DNA from: Hyalella azteca
Lineage: Eukaryota > Arthropoda > Malacostraca > Amphipoda > Hyalellidae
Assembly (NCBI RefSeq): GCF_000764305.2
Contig: NW_025932456.1
Location: 248,001-312,000, forward strand
Direction of reading: 5' to 3'
DNA length: 64,000 bases
This document shows positions 23,672 through 36,724 of the stretch, piece after piece; position 1 is the stretch's first letter, and each line of letters starts with the position of its first letter. The notes beneath the pieces were generated by a model. It saw nothing but the letters and a program-made list of their open reading frames with translations, was not told the origin of the DNA and made no database searches. The translations under genes and the position numbers were made by a program.

Positions 23672-24620
23672 AGTGACAGAAAGACGCTCGTCATTCCACG
23701 TCTCACTTACTTTTGTCTGGTTTGAGCTTAAGCAGTTTACGAATGTTAGCCCCTATAATTTATTATTTTTCTAGTATTAAGTTTTGAATATTTCAAATAC
23801 TTTAACTTCCATTCAGTCCACCAGGAAAGAAATTCTAATTAAATCTCGTATTCTGAAATAAATATTATTATTAAAGCACTGCTGTTTTGTTCTATAAACT
23901 ATTCTTAATGGGAGCTTCTTCATAGTTCTGGCAGTAGGTACACTAAACGATAGTAAAGTATTAAAGAGTATTATAAAGGGGGGGGGTAAAGAGTATTATA
24001 GGTCAATTCCACCCCTTGCAATGAAAGATGCTAAATGCAGTTGATCGGTCTGAGCATCAACAGAATTATTCGTCATAAAATGCACAAAAATTTTATGTGT
24101 TCTCCTATGCAGGTAATAGTTTTTCATAAATACTGCTTGTTTTTAAAGTTTTCTTAACTTGTCTGATCGTTGACTTTAATTCTCTCGGTTATAGTCTAAT
24201 TTGATTCTTTGCAACCAATAATGCAATTGTTCTTTTAAATTTTGCGAGGCGCCAAAAATCTACGGACTTCGCAATCACGGATCCATATGATTTACACTGT
24301 TATTTTGAGAAAGATGATCTATAAAAACGATCAAGATTCATTCATCAATTCCATGCAGCGCAAGCTTGGAAGAATTTTTAGAAGTTATTGTAGTCTCCAA
24401 ACTACGTATAGTAAATGAATCTTAGTCCTCAGCTTGCTTTTCAATTTTTCGTTAACTTGTCTAACTGCGCCCTCGTGAAGTTCAAGTGAATTATATATTA
24501 TTAATTCATCAAGATGTCGTCTTATCTACCATCTTCTTATTCAGTCCCTCCTGTCATGGCTCTCATTATCATCGTTTTCTCTCATCTCCCGCTCTTCGTA
24601 CCGCCTTGTGAAGCTGGTGG
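23672..24620. other. No recognisable gene or element
   Basis: AT-rich. A G8 run lies near 23,980, beside a repeated AAAGAGTATTATA. No coding frame. Confidence 0.5.
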
Positions 24621-24622
24621 CT

Positions 24623-24775
24623 GCAAAAATAATCGATAAACTGTAAAGCTTGTCAGGCATGAATTAAAAATGAACAAAAATAATCGATAAACTGTAAAGC
24701 TTGTCAGACATGAATGTAAAGCTTGTCAGACATGAATGTAAAGCTTGTCAGTCATGAATTAAAAATGAAAAGTCA
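24623..24775. repeat. 22-bp tandem repeat with partial larger duplication
   Basis: TGTAAAGCTTGTCAG(A/G/T)CATGAAT recurs four times. The left two copies are embedded in a longer duplicated block with AAAAATAATCGATAAAC. Confidence 0.9.
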
Positions 24776-25568
24776 GGCCATGGAATTCCTGACTTACCTT
24801 CGGTGGCGTCAAATCCTCAACCTTGAACATGTGCCACCGTGGATTTTGAATAATTATTCTTATGTACATTCCTCATTATCTTTCAAATTTAAGAAATGGA
24901 AACTCATTTCTTGAAACTTCATTGCATAACCATGGTATTTATATGAAGTAAATGTGTAAATTTGCAGCAAATAAATGTAAAATTTGAAATTAGTTTTCGT
25001 GAATAAATTTTCTCAATTTTTGAATTTGATCACAGGAAAATTTTGCCAAGGAGCATCTTATTTCAAATACCATGCTTCGGTCGAGGAACTGTCAGTGTCT
25101 GTCAATCAAATTCCATCCCACGGAATTCGATCGATCGCAGAATTAAGTTTCCCGATTTTCGTGTATGGGCGAAGGCACCCGCGATGAATGTGAATAATTT
25201 AGTGCTAAGCAAAACTAGATGTTTTTCATTCGAGATACCTTCGAAATTCATGCATTTTATACTACTTCATAAAAGTGGTGTTTCATCATATCACTTGCGT
25301 AGAGTAGATTTTAATACTTTATGATATTACTTAGTACGTTGACCAAACCAAAATTGGTGATCAATTGGTATACGAATGAAGTACTTATTGAATTTCTGAG
25401 AAAGCTTGCGTGACGGAAATTATTTCTTATTGATGTCGATAGATGGACTGATGCATTGCATGCACCACAGTGATGCATGCATTGCATTCATCTCAGTGAT
25501 GCATGTAACATACCGCATGCACTACATAAACCACACGAAGCATCACAGCTTCTCCCAGTCCCTTTGGG

Positions 25569-25609
25569 GGACCGGGAGAGCTTTGCTCCATGCAAAGCTC
25601 TCCCGGTCC
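25569..25609. repeat. Perfect 18-bp inverted repeat with 5-base loop
   Basis: GGACCGGGAGAGCTTTGC (25,569-25,586) pairs without mismatch with 25,592-25,609. The loop is TCCAT. Confidence 0.95.
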
Positions 25610-25639
25610 ATGGAGTTTTGCTCCATGCACCGCTGGTCC

Positions 25640-26670
25640 ACTGGCTGCACGCTGCACCTGCTCAGGGTCTCTCCCTTGCTGTTGTCGCCGCCCCGTCTAT
25701 TCATCTCTGCTACTGCCTGATCTTTTGACTTTCCTGTCCTAATCTCTATATTCAGGGCTTTCTTCTCTCTCTTCTATTTTTACTAGATTTATACTGTATT
25801 ATCTTCCCTTCTTCCACTTGTTTTCTATTCCTTTTTCGTTTCTCCTATAGTCCTATTCTGCTAGACTTCTTCAATCCTCACACGACATTTCTTGGTCTCC
25901 GTGCTATTCGATCTTCCAATATTTTTCGTTCAGTCCATGCGCTAAATTCATAATTTTATTTATTCATTTGTGATGAAATTATTATATTAGATCAGTTTTC
26001 AAGATTGTGCGAGCTTTTGTAATTCTTCTTTTTTCTAATTCTATTATTTTTTTCTAATTGTTTTGGGGACTTCATTATACGCAAAACGCTTCTCATAGAA
26101 AGCTTTCATTGAGTGCATTATAGTGACATGGAATTAAAATTATATATTTTTTCGTCACTACCATTTAAAGGCAAAACTGAATAGTTAGGGACGTAGGTAC
26201 AAAACATAAGTCGAAACTTTCTTACATTAAATATTTCACAGAGGAAATTACTTTCAAGATTCATTGAGATCAACTTATGGACTTCGGCTTCGACTTGAGA
26301 ATTTTAACTTTTAGGGTAGTACTTTAGAATGTTTCTCCGTGAAATATGATTTGGAAGTTATGTCCTGTTAAAGAAATATTCTAGGGTAAAGCCTTGGGTA
26401 GTATTGAACAATATTTCATTGCATTTGAGCCCGGTAATAAGTGATATTCAAAAATATACCGCTACCATTATGCTGTTACGAGTGGCGATAAACTTGTCTG
26501 ATTTTTTAAGCTTAAGTAGAATCAACTCATTCCTTAGCCGTTTCATGTCATTCAAACCAGAAGTAAATCTGTTTAAGTGAATTTTTTTTTCATATTGATT
26601 AAGATCGCATTATGCCACTGACGCATTTCATGTCCGCTCGCCTATACGACGCTTAAGTCAGATCATGTGT
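25640..26670. other. No recognisable gene or element
   Basis: Pyrimidine-rich near 25,660-25,900, then AT-rich. No protein motif was found. Confidence 0.45.
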
Positions 26671-26674
26671 CCAA

Positions 26675-27061
26675 TTTATTTATTGAAACGTGAACAACTT
26701 AGAACTTGTCATGTTTATTGAAACGTGAACAACTTAGAACTTGTCTTGTTAATCGGAACGTGAACAACTTAGAACTTGTCTTGTTTATGCAAATGAAACA
26801 ACTTGGAACTTATCTTATTTATGCAAACGTGAACAACTTGGAACTTGTCTTTTTTATCGAAACGTGAACAACTTAGAACTTGTCTTGTTTATCGAAACGT
26901 GAACAACTTAGAACTTGTCTTATTTATACAAACGTGAACAACTTAGAACTTGTCTTATTTATCGTAACGTGAACAACTTAGAAGTTGTCTTATTTATTCA
27001 AATGGAACAACTTAGAACTTGTCTTATTTATCGAAACGTGAATAACTTAGAACTTGTCTTG
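26675..27061. repeat. 35-bp minisatellite, about 11 copies
   Basis: Units carry AACGTGAACAACTTAGAACT followed by TGTCTT(G/A)TTTATCGA. Some copies are slightly shorter (AAATGGAACAACTT). Confidence 0.95.
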
Positions 27062-27885
27062 ATGTCAAGCGAAATGAACGAACTGAGCAAGGTTTCCTCT
27101 AACAGAAATGAGCAATATTTAACATTATAAATGAACCAGATCTGCGCATATTTTCAGTAAAGCACCTTCAGCGTAGCTATTTCTCCGGCTGGTGTGACGG
27201 TTCTCTGCAATTATGTCGCGAAACTTGTGTGAAAAAATGTGCATTGTCTTAATTTCATGAGTAAACTTGTGTCGAATTTTGTCTCTGGCTTGAAGTTAGA
27301 ATTTTTATCCGTTAATTAGCGAGTCAACGGCACCCAAGTTTTCTTGTGAACGGAAATTTTAAACATTAATTTTTGCTCATTCAAGTTCTTCACGTCTGTA
27401 AATAAAAAACTAGCAAATTTGCGAACCGTTATTGATAAAAACTGTATCAGTTTTCGTGACAAGTTTTGTGAACGCTTTTCAGGATAGGTTTTTCCCAACA
27501 AGGACGTCTTTTGTGAACAAACTTTGCTCTGTTATGCCGTACATTTTAACGGCTAAAATCATCGTACGCTTTTTTCTAAAAATAAAATAAAATAAAATGT
27601 TTACTTTGATGGACTTCGTTTCTCTGCAGCCACGAATACTTTGTGTCTACAGCAAATTAACCAAGAAAGAAATAAAATAAAGGGAAAACCCTTAAGAAAA
27701 CCCTAAAAATGATCAACTGCATATTTTTTCTTGTATTTGTGTATGTAAATAATGTGTCCAAATCAATTAAGGTTTTACTATGTTTCAAAATATGATCTTT
27801 TGCGATGGCGGTTACACTAAAGTTGCTTTATTTATGCGAGGAATAACCGCTATAAAACTAATGCATATTCTGCATAACTACTACA
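27062..27885. other. No recognisable gene or element
   Basis: AT-rich; nothing beyond short chance frames. Confidence 0.5.
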
Positions 27886-27886
27886 T

Positions 27887-28000
27887 ATGCTTACATGCGC
27901 ATTACTTCAATGCTTACATGCGCATTACTCCAATGCTTACATGCGCATTACTTCCATGGTTGCATGCATGCGCATTACTTCCATGCTTACATGCGCAAGT
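27887..28000. repeat. 23-bp tandem repeat
   Basis: ATGCTTACATGCGCATTACT is repeated about five times with small changes. The unit contains ATGCGCAT, a perfect palindrome. Confidence 0.9.
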
Positions 28001-28079
28001 GCGTATATCATTGTCAGGCCAAAAGTGAGCTTTGCGATACCAAAGCAAGTCGCACAACAGATACTGTACTGTGCACCTG

Positions 28080-28260
28080 TAGAACTGCTGTACTGAGTAT
28101 AGCTGTACAGCGTACAGCTGAAGCACTGTTGTGCACTAGGACAGATTTATGTACAAGTACACCGTCGTGGAAATATTGTACAGCTGTATGTACAGCTGTA
28201 CAGCTGTAAGGCTGTTGTGCACTAGGACAGATTTATGTACATGTACACCTTCGTGAAACT
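28080..28260. repeat. Diverged duplication rich in GTACAGCTGTAC
   Basis: A block containing TGTTGTGCACTAGGACAGAT and TTATGTACA is present at about 28,127 and again at about 28,214. TACAGCTGTA palindromes lie between the copies. Confidence 0.85.
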
Positions 28261-28857
28261 ATTCTGAGGCTTTATTGTCAATTGGGATTGTCAGCACTCA
28301 GAGAGCTCCATCCTTTAAATGTCGTAATTTGAAGAGAAACCTAATTCCTTGCTTTTCTAGTTTCTCTGTTGCATGCATACAATGTTCCTGTACAATGGAA
28401 TCGTAATCTTGCTCTATTTGTGAAGTCATAATTACTTTTTTAATCAAAATCTTGAGCAGCACCTAGCTTCAGGCCAGTATTTCTTCGTCTGCTACGAATG
28501 CCGTCCACCGAGGAAATCATTGAGCAATTTATTAATTAGTAGACAAATATAATACATTATAATATGTTTTGACATAACTTTTAGCTTGGGGCTCCATCTT
28601 CCGGATTAAGTCAAGGTTTTTTAGGTGATGTACAGAATGACATTTGATGCCGCACGCGCATCACGTGAATGGATGGAGCGCGTCGCCGAGTAGCAGGAAG
28701 GATCGAAATGCATCGCTGATTTGTACAGCATTTGAAATATTCGAGCTTTGGCGATCGATTAGATCAAGAATTTGCAGTAACCCATACTTGACTGGATTAT
28801 AACCGCTGAATTAGAACGCTTCTGGCTTTACTCGAAAAGTTCAGTAGCACAAATAAA

Positions 28858-28955
28858 TAATGTAGGTGGATTATGCAGTGTTACATAAGTTACATCTTAT
28901 GTAACACTGCATAATGTAGGTGGATTATGCAGTGTTACATAACATGTAACTTTTT
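28858..28955. repeat. Perfect 20-bp inverted repeat within a direct repeat
   Basis: ATTATGCAGTGTTACATAAG (28,870-28,889) pairs perfectly with 28,896-28,915 around a 6-base loop. The segment ATAATGTAGGTGGATTATGC then recurs, giving a third arm. Confidence 0.93.
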
Positions 28956-28959
28956 ATTG

Positions 28960-30930
28960 AAATTTTGAGGCGTTCATTTCACAATTAAAGATGACTGTTT
29001 GACTCTACTAAATAAATAATAATTGTATAATGGACATTTCTCCACAAAGTCTCATAATCTTAGAATATTATCATCATTGATAAACAGTTTATTGAATGAT
29101 CAAAATAATTTATTTTCTGCTGACCTCTAAGGTATTTAGATGGAACACCTGCAAGCCATTTTCGTTTACTATCTTTCCGTGGTAACTCGGAAATTCAGTT
29201 CAGTGTTCCAGAAATGTACGTACAATACCTCTCTACATCACAAGGATTGATGAATCCATTGTATGAGTACGCAATTGAATTCACCCTTAAACGAAGAAAT
29301 TAAACATTGCTGTGTAAATTGGTTTACATATCTCGTGAACCCAGTACGCTACCTCCATGGAAATGGGCATGCAATGCATAAAATACGAATGAATTTGTTT
29401 GAATTGGGGCGCTTGGCCTGACATTCGGTACAGAGCTGACGCTGCTAGACTATCCCTGCCTTCTTTTCATCTTTGTTATTGCATGATTCATCTCTCCCCT
29501 GCTCATCTGTTTGCTCTTTCATGCTTCAGTTTTATCGCATGTTTCCCTGCTTCTCCACCCCTTGCCAATTATCTTATTCTGTAGCTCCTTCCCTCCGTCC
29601 CGAGCACCCTTCCTGCCTCTCGCTCCTCTTGCGCATTTTTTCGCTTCTTTTCGAATAGATTCGCTTTCCTCTTGCCTTATTTTGAGCGGATTCTTTTGCA
29701 TTGCATTTCGTTTCATTTCGCATTCATGACGCACGCATTGATTAGCTGAGCAGCGCCGAGCCGGACTCAGGGCTTGCAGCGCTCGGCTTACGGCCTGTCT
29801 TGGGCAGCGCTCCATGCATGGAGGAGGCCAGGGGTCCGGGTGCTGCTGACCCCCGTGACGCACCCCGAGCAATAGGTATCTTGGGCAGCGCCCCCGGGGT
29901 TGGTTTTCGGGCGCTGCAGATCCAGGTGACGCACCGTAAGATTGGCTAAGCGACTTGCAGCAAACGACATTAATGGCTACACCTCAGGTTTCCACGTGGG
30001 CCACAATTTACTTCAACAATATAGATTTTTTCTTTTGGTACACCACTAAAGACGATGCTATCAATGCTTCTTTATTCAGGCACTGAAATTTGAGGATCGC
30101 GACGCTGGTGTCGCTTGAGGAGCTGCTACTGCAAGATCGCTCACATTTATTCAGCAGCTTGATGTGTCTAGGTGCGATGAATGCCCAGTCCGGCCCTGCA
30201 TTATGTCTGTTTACCTGAAAATAGGTTTTTGTAGCGATAAACAGACATTGGAAAAGTTATTAATTTTTTCAACAACGTTCATTTGATAAAAATTGTAGTC
30301 TCATTCAAAATCTTTCTTCCCGATCGGATACTTAAACCTATAATTAATAATACTGTTTGAAGCTCAATTTTGAACTTGCCTAGTCAGGGACTTGGTTGGC
30401 TCACAACGACCTCGGTGCTGCGCGTCATCGTTTCAGTCGTTCACGCTCAGCTTGCTTCAGTTTACAGTGCAAACTAATGCCCAATGGAGATCGAATAAGA
30501 CCGCACGAAACGACACGAATAAGTCGTCTTTGGCAGCAAGGGAATAAGAGATGCGAAGAAGCAGGAGAAGCAAGCGCGCCAGAGGGCGCCGTGCGATGCA
30601 GCTAAAAATCGCTAATGGAAGAAGGGAGGGCGCCTGACGCACAGCGGAATAACATTCGTGTCGGCAACCCAAACGAATTCGTAATTAATAAATGTAATAA
30701 TAAATAGAGCAATTACGTTAGGGGGAGAAACGGAAATGCAGCACTCGCTAATGGAGACGCCGAGTGAATGATGCATGAGGAGCAAAACAAGCACAGGCAA
30801 AAATTGACCAAACATGAAGCCCTTCCTCGAATAACATTGCGTTGAGCGCCGGCCAAAAATGCGTGACAGCTTCTGGCTCGTGAGCGAACCTGAGACGCGG
30901 TGTGGCTGATGTGGTGTTGGTGATGTGGCT
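28960..30930. other. No recognisable gene; weak duplication
   Basis: A diverged two-copy block starting CTTGGGCAGCGC lies at about 29,800-29,945. Short overlapping frames on both strands around 29,400-30,670 carry no known motif. Confidence 0.4.
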
Positions 30931-30936
30931 TAGGTT

Positions 30937-30982
30937 AGGTGCTGCTGCTGGTGCTGCTGCTGGTGGTGCTGCTGCTGGTTGT
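30937..30982. repeat. GCTGCTGGT triplet repeat
   Basis: Imperfect GCT/GGT triplets about 45 bp long. A looser TG-rich region with GTTGGTGT-type motifs follows at 31,390-31,540. Confidence 0.8.
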
Positions 30983-31544
30983 ACTAGGAGCGCGAAATCC
31001 CATAGGACTTCTGACGAGCACAGACACCCGTCAGAAGTCCCCCCTGAGGGGATTAATGCTTTCAGATTTCTGCCCGCGGGCCTTACGATACGTGATGACA
31101 AAGAAGAGCTGACAGGAATATTTCAAGGCAAGAGGAACATTTGAAGATTGGAAAGTATCTTAAGACGTAATAGTTTAATGAACTAAATTGCCATGGATTA
31201 GACATAATCAACGGTTCGTCTGATAGATTTTGTATGAGCACCTAAAGAAAAAGGTTAGTCTCACTTCCGAAGAAAGGTGCGTTTTTACGGCTTGATGTTA
31301 AGTTGCCCCGGAGGTGTGGCGGCTTTTGAAACTATATAACGCTGCGCATTCCAAGCGCGACCAATAGGTAGCCCGCTACATCGTAGCGCATTAGTCGGTG
31401 CTCCATGTGGTGCAGTTGGTGTGGTCTGTGCTGATGGTGTAGTCGGTACTGTTGGTTTTAGTGTGGATGATGGTGTAGGTAGTTGTTGTAGTTGGTGCTG
31501 TTGGTGTCAGTGTTGTCGGTGTTGATGATGTTATTGGTCACCCT

Positions 31545-34500
31545 TCCTGTGATGATTCATCTGCTGCAAGTGGATTTGGAAATTTAATTGATAATTTGTT
31601 ATAATGACGAGTAAAGCGTTTTCGCTGGCTTCGAGTCACGTACAAAAATAAAAAGCTTAGTTTTGCACATAAAAATTCAAAAATAAATTTAGTGTTGACG
31701 AATTTTACGTCATATGTCACATTTTATGCAAAAGTTGCGCGCTTCATTTTAAATTTTGTGAGTTGATCTTTCACGAGGGTAAAAATATAGCTACTGGATC
31801 AGTTCTCAAATCTATTCTTGATTATGGACTGAAATATATTCTATTTTTACTATATGGACGGTCAATTACAATAGCCTCATGAAGCTGATACTGTAATTTT
31901 GTCATCGTTTGTTTCATGCGTACGCCGCTTAGACTGCACGATGCCAGTTGTGTCGCTGCTACCGCGCGTTGGTTCATCATCTTAGTCACGTCTCCTGAAA
32001 TCGATTTAATTATGTTAAATGATTTATTGAATTTTATAATCAATGCAGTTATATTTTATAATATTGATAATAAAATACCTTTAAACATTTTGGTTGAAGC
32101 TGTGAGGCCGCTTGCGGGACCCTGGACGTTGTGTCGCCACAGGCATCTTAATTAATGAATCTTCCTCTAGCATTCAGCAGTTAATCTTTACTAAGAGAAT
32201 TTTATTTGGTGCTTTATAGTTGGATTTTAATGCAAAAAACTGTTAGATTGGGGCTTCATTTGAATATTTCCCTTAAATGCGCAATTATTTTCATATGTTG
32301 GGTTATTACTTACGCAGTCGCACGAGTATATACTGAGGACCTGCACAGCTGCCGTCCTCGCCTGTCATTCTGCGCCTGAATTCTTCGTTGCACATCTCGC
32401 CTGAAGTCAATACATCTTTGAACGAGTCTTTTATCAATAATATTCATTTGAATGCAACTTGTGTTGATTAATAAGGCCTTGCCTGCGTCTTGATGCTCCT
32501 TGCACCGCTGCTGCTTCTTCAACAAACTTCACCTAATGACATCTTTACTCCCCTCCTGTCCGCTTGTCAGGTTTCTCTTGTGCGCCATCATCTTCTTGAG
32601 ATGCTGCGCTCCCTCTCCTTGTTATTAGTAGTCCGGTTTTCTTACTGGTCAGTTCCCTGCCATTGCTTATCTCTTTCGTTAACAACATTCTTATTTCCGC
32701 AGCCCTCGGCTACTTTTTATCTTCGTTGCGTTCGCTTTTAATTATCTGCCCCCATCTTTGCAGCTCCCCCAACTTTTACATCGCATTGCTGCCACTTTTG
32801 CCTTGCTTTTTCTGTCCCTTATTTTTGTGCACAGTTTTCAGTTTCGTTTTCCCTTAGCGCGCTTCTTTTGTTACGTATTTTTAATTAGCGTCCCTCGGTC
32901 TCCCCTTTATCGCAATGTTGTCTCTCATTGCAGACCGTGGGGCGTCTCTGCTATGGAATTAGAGGCACTCGAATTAAATGCAACGCGAGCCTCGGCATGA
33001 CAGGCTTTGGCTGACCAGCACCGCTCACTGCTAACTTCTCCTCATTAAAATTCAGACTTGGGTTATCATTGATTGATCAATCAACGGCCATCGAAACAAA
33101 TCCTATAATTCACTGGTGATTATTAGTATGAAATTCATTGAGCAAAAAATTAATCGCTGCACTTTGGTTTGCAATTTGGCGTGTTGGCACAGACGATTAC
33201 ATTGCCCGCCTTGAGCGCGTCCTTAAAAAGCGTTCAGTTGCACACATACAAAGAGAAACTCTAAGAATTGAATTTTTTAGTTTTTAAATTATAATTTTCA
33301 TTATTGAACAATAGGCGATTTGGATACTGTTATTCTGACTACCTTAGACAATCAAAATTCAGCTGTACATTTTTCATAAAATGTTATGAGGAAGAAAATG
33401 CATTGTTAATTAGCATGTTAGCGCGGCGTTACTCAGGCTTGATAATTCCTGCAATTCAAGAAAAATGTTGCACCGAATCTCGTAACCACATTGTCACCAA
33501 TCTGATAATGAAAAGCTTATGTATGCTAATTAAAATAAAAATATCCGTTCAAGCCCACATTTTGCATGGAACACAGAACTTTCATTTTACTCTTTCAAAA
33601 TATGGAAAGAATATTTTACGAATGGTATCGTGGATACCCAACTGATTTTAACAACATCGGCACATTTAAACAATTTCCTTTGATAAATTTGTTTAAAATC
33701 GGCAGATTATTTCAAAATGTATAAGGAAATTTCCTTGTTTTAACTAAAGATATTCATGATGCAACTTTTTTTAAACCGGTCTTCATTCTATTTTTCGTTA
33801 GTTATGTTAGTTGTTTTTTTTTGCATTTGTGTCATGATGAAAAACTTATGTTGAAGTAAGAGTTTCCCAGAAGTCCTTTTATTATTGCACTATTTTTCCC
33901 GTAGTGCTTCTGTTAGTGCATTAGTTTCCCAAATGTGCTACGACTTTTTGAACACAAATTCTGGATCAAACTCGGACAACTTTGCTGACTTTCTAGAACT
34001 TAAACAAATTGCAATTTCTACAATTTTCATTCGATATTTGCTGGCAATGCTAGTGATGCCGTGGATAAAATCATGACAATAATGGCAATGCTGATCCACA
34101 GTTATTTCACAAGTTATGCTGTTTTGGATACATTTCAAAACATAATTTCTGATAATGTGGTCTGGCTATCACTACATAAAGAACATTTTATTAGAACAAT
34201 ATTGCAGGAGTTTGATGAACACGCTTCTCCAGCCATGATCAAGCTGTCTCCCCTGACACTCAACGTCACAATTAGCATAAGTAATTCTGACCCTTCACAA
34301 AAGTCTACGCAAAATTCCGTCTCTGTTTGAGACTTTTGCACCGAGTTCGATTTGTATCAACGATACTCCGATATTTTGATCAGCAGCAAAGATCATGTAA
34401 AACGTAGAGCATTTTTCGTCTGTGGCGGCTCAGACTTTACTGCTCGTCTCATTTTGCTTTAAAGCTTCACTCTTGAGCCCTCCAATGTAGCAATAACCAA

Positions 34501-34790
34501 TCGTAATGAAGAACATAGGATCCTCTCTCGCCCTTTCCTCTAATCCCCGCGAGTGATCTTTTCGAATCTTCCCTCTTTTCGCGTTTCTTCCGCAGCGCTC
34601 GTTTTATTTCAAGCTTCTTTCTCTTTGCTCCCAGATTAATTATTATTTCTGTTTACTCGGCATTGCATGAAATCTCTTTGCTCACTTTAATTGGAAACTT
34701 ATGCTGGATTTTTGTAGCTTGCTAGTTCCCGCTGCTCGTTCGGTTTTACGCTCAAATTTTCAGAATCGGGATCGAGAACTCAGCGTCTTC
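31545..34790. other. No recognisable gene or element
   Basis: Several frames of 60-113 codons occur on both strands (for example 33,304-33,645), but none shows a family motif or a convincing exon context. Confidence 0.4.
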
Positions 34791-34793
34791 TTC

Positions 34794-35093
34794 AGCTTCT
34801 TTTATCACATCGTACAATTGTACACGTTGCGTTTTCGAATAACATGTAAAAATTCAGTTTACTTCTTATCTGTCAGTGCTTCTTTAATGATTTAAAAAAG
34901 GGAAGCTTTGCTATTGACGATGTGGGTTAAGTATCGGGGGTATAGCTTCTTTTATCACATCGTACAATTGTACACGTTGCGTTTTTAAAGAACATGTAAA
35001 AATTCAGTTTACTTCTTATCTGTCAGTGCTTCTTTAATAATTTAAAAAGAGAAGCTTTATTATTGGCGATGTGGGTTAGGTATTCGGAGGTAG
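34794..35093. repeat. 150-bp tandem duplication
   Basis: The block AGCTTCTTTTATCACATCGT starts at 34,794 and again at 34,944. The copies are about 90 percent identical by eye. Confidence 0.93.
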
Positions 35094-36575
35094 TACCACG
35101 CAGATGGTCTGGCTTGTATAACATTTAATTAAGTTGTAGGCGCTTAATAAAAGTGGCGTTATTTTGATCAGCTTGGTGCGTACTGCTTCATTTTAGACTT
35201 AAGGTCTGCGCAGAAATGTGAAATTACCTATCGCGTTTTCAGAAATGTATTGGAAACAATATTTTGCACCTGAATCAATAAAATAAAATTTCGAGTGTGC
35301 AGTAGAAGTACGGCTTAAAAGAAAATAATTGTTATAGTTTTCAATGCAATATATTTCTTTATTATCCATATTTTCTAATAAATGTTAAAAATATAATTCA
35401 AGTAGTTTTGGTAAGTAGATTTATGTTATTTTCTCATGCAGCTTTATATACTGACAAGCGTGCAGCGCAGTCCGTACAAAAGATGGCCTTCAAGAATGTT
35501 ATTCTTCAATGAGATCACAAAGCTCTTTTAATAAAATTATTTCATTAATATCATTAAACTCACGATATAGTTGCCGCGGTCCTAGCGGGCGATGTACGGG
35601 CAAATAACGTTGAAACAACGTTTATTCGTCGTAAATTAAACTTCTAAAGGTAAATTCAACGTCAGATGCCGGCGGTGGCAGGTATGGCACAGGTAATGAA
35701 ATATTTGCTTGATATGACCACACTGGTTTCCATGCTGACAACCATAGGAGTCTGCGCTTGAGAAGCGAGGCCGGACAAATCAACGTATTACATACAACTG
35801 AACTACGAGCGTTGTACGTGATGGATTCTTTTACCTACTTTGCGTCTGGTGCGCAGTTAGAATGTCTTTCTCAAGGGAAAAAAGCCTTTCAATTACGGCT
35901 CTCGATCACATGCACTCAAGGAGTGCCTCTTTTCTTAGCGACATGTGAGGGCTTCTCACTCCTCAGCTCCCTGTCCTCAACTGCAAACAAGAAATTCCAT
36001 TTACTTTACCCTCTAGTCTGTATTTAATGCGATGTCTTCGGTTAAAATGAGAAACACAATGCTAGGAGTTGAGAAATTTGCGCAAGTTGATTCTTTTAAA
36101 CAATTTGTTTCTTTTCTTGTTTTTCTCAGCATTCGAAAGTGAAAGGGAAGTTTTGGCGCTAGTGAACCCATGGTTTATAAATGTATAGGGTGCACACCGC
36201 TCCAGTTACCGCATCGATGACAACTCGGAACAGAACAGGAACATGAAGGCAATAAATACTTAGGCTCAATATGAATGACTGAGCATTTAATTAAGTCGAA
36301 TTTATGAAACAAGATTACGAAAAACCAAGCTTAAAAAACTTTTTCAATGACCTTACGGAGCACTCTGTCTCACACGCTGATAAGAAAAGCATGTGAACTC
36401 AATACGACGATAATATTCACTAGTTATTGCATACTAACCCGCAATGCCTTGAAATTCAATATTATGAAAATACGTTCAAATACATCTTCTTAATTACGCA
36501 GACAATTTTCGAAACAACGCCCATTTTCAAGTTGCACATTAGGCGTCGAGTGCAGCAAGAGCTTTCAAGTTAATC
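35094..36575. other. No recognisable gene or element
   Basis: AT-rich. A small frame at 35,758-36,027 has no recognisable motif. Confidence 0.45.
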
Positions 36576-36578
36576 CTT

Positions 36579-36718
36579 CCTCCCCGCCGCCTAATAACCT
36601 CATGCTTCTCCCCGCCGCCTAATGACCCCACGCTTCTCCCCGCCGCCTAATAACCGCACGCTTCTCCCCGCCGCCTAATAACCCCACGCTTCTCCCCGCC
36701 GCCTAATAACCCCATGCT
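36579..36718. repeat. 28-bp minisatellite, five copies
   Basis: TCTCCCCGCCGCCTAATAAC plus CCCACGCT starts at 36,579 and recurs at 36,607, 36,635, 36,663 and 36,691. Confidence 0.95.
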
Positions 36719-36724
36719 TCTCCT

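Noticed and set aside
33304..34341. Cluster of 60-113-codon frames on both strands
   Set aside because: Neighbouring frames are in different phases and on both strands, with no shared motif; probably chance.
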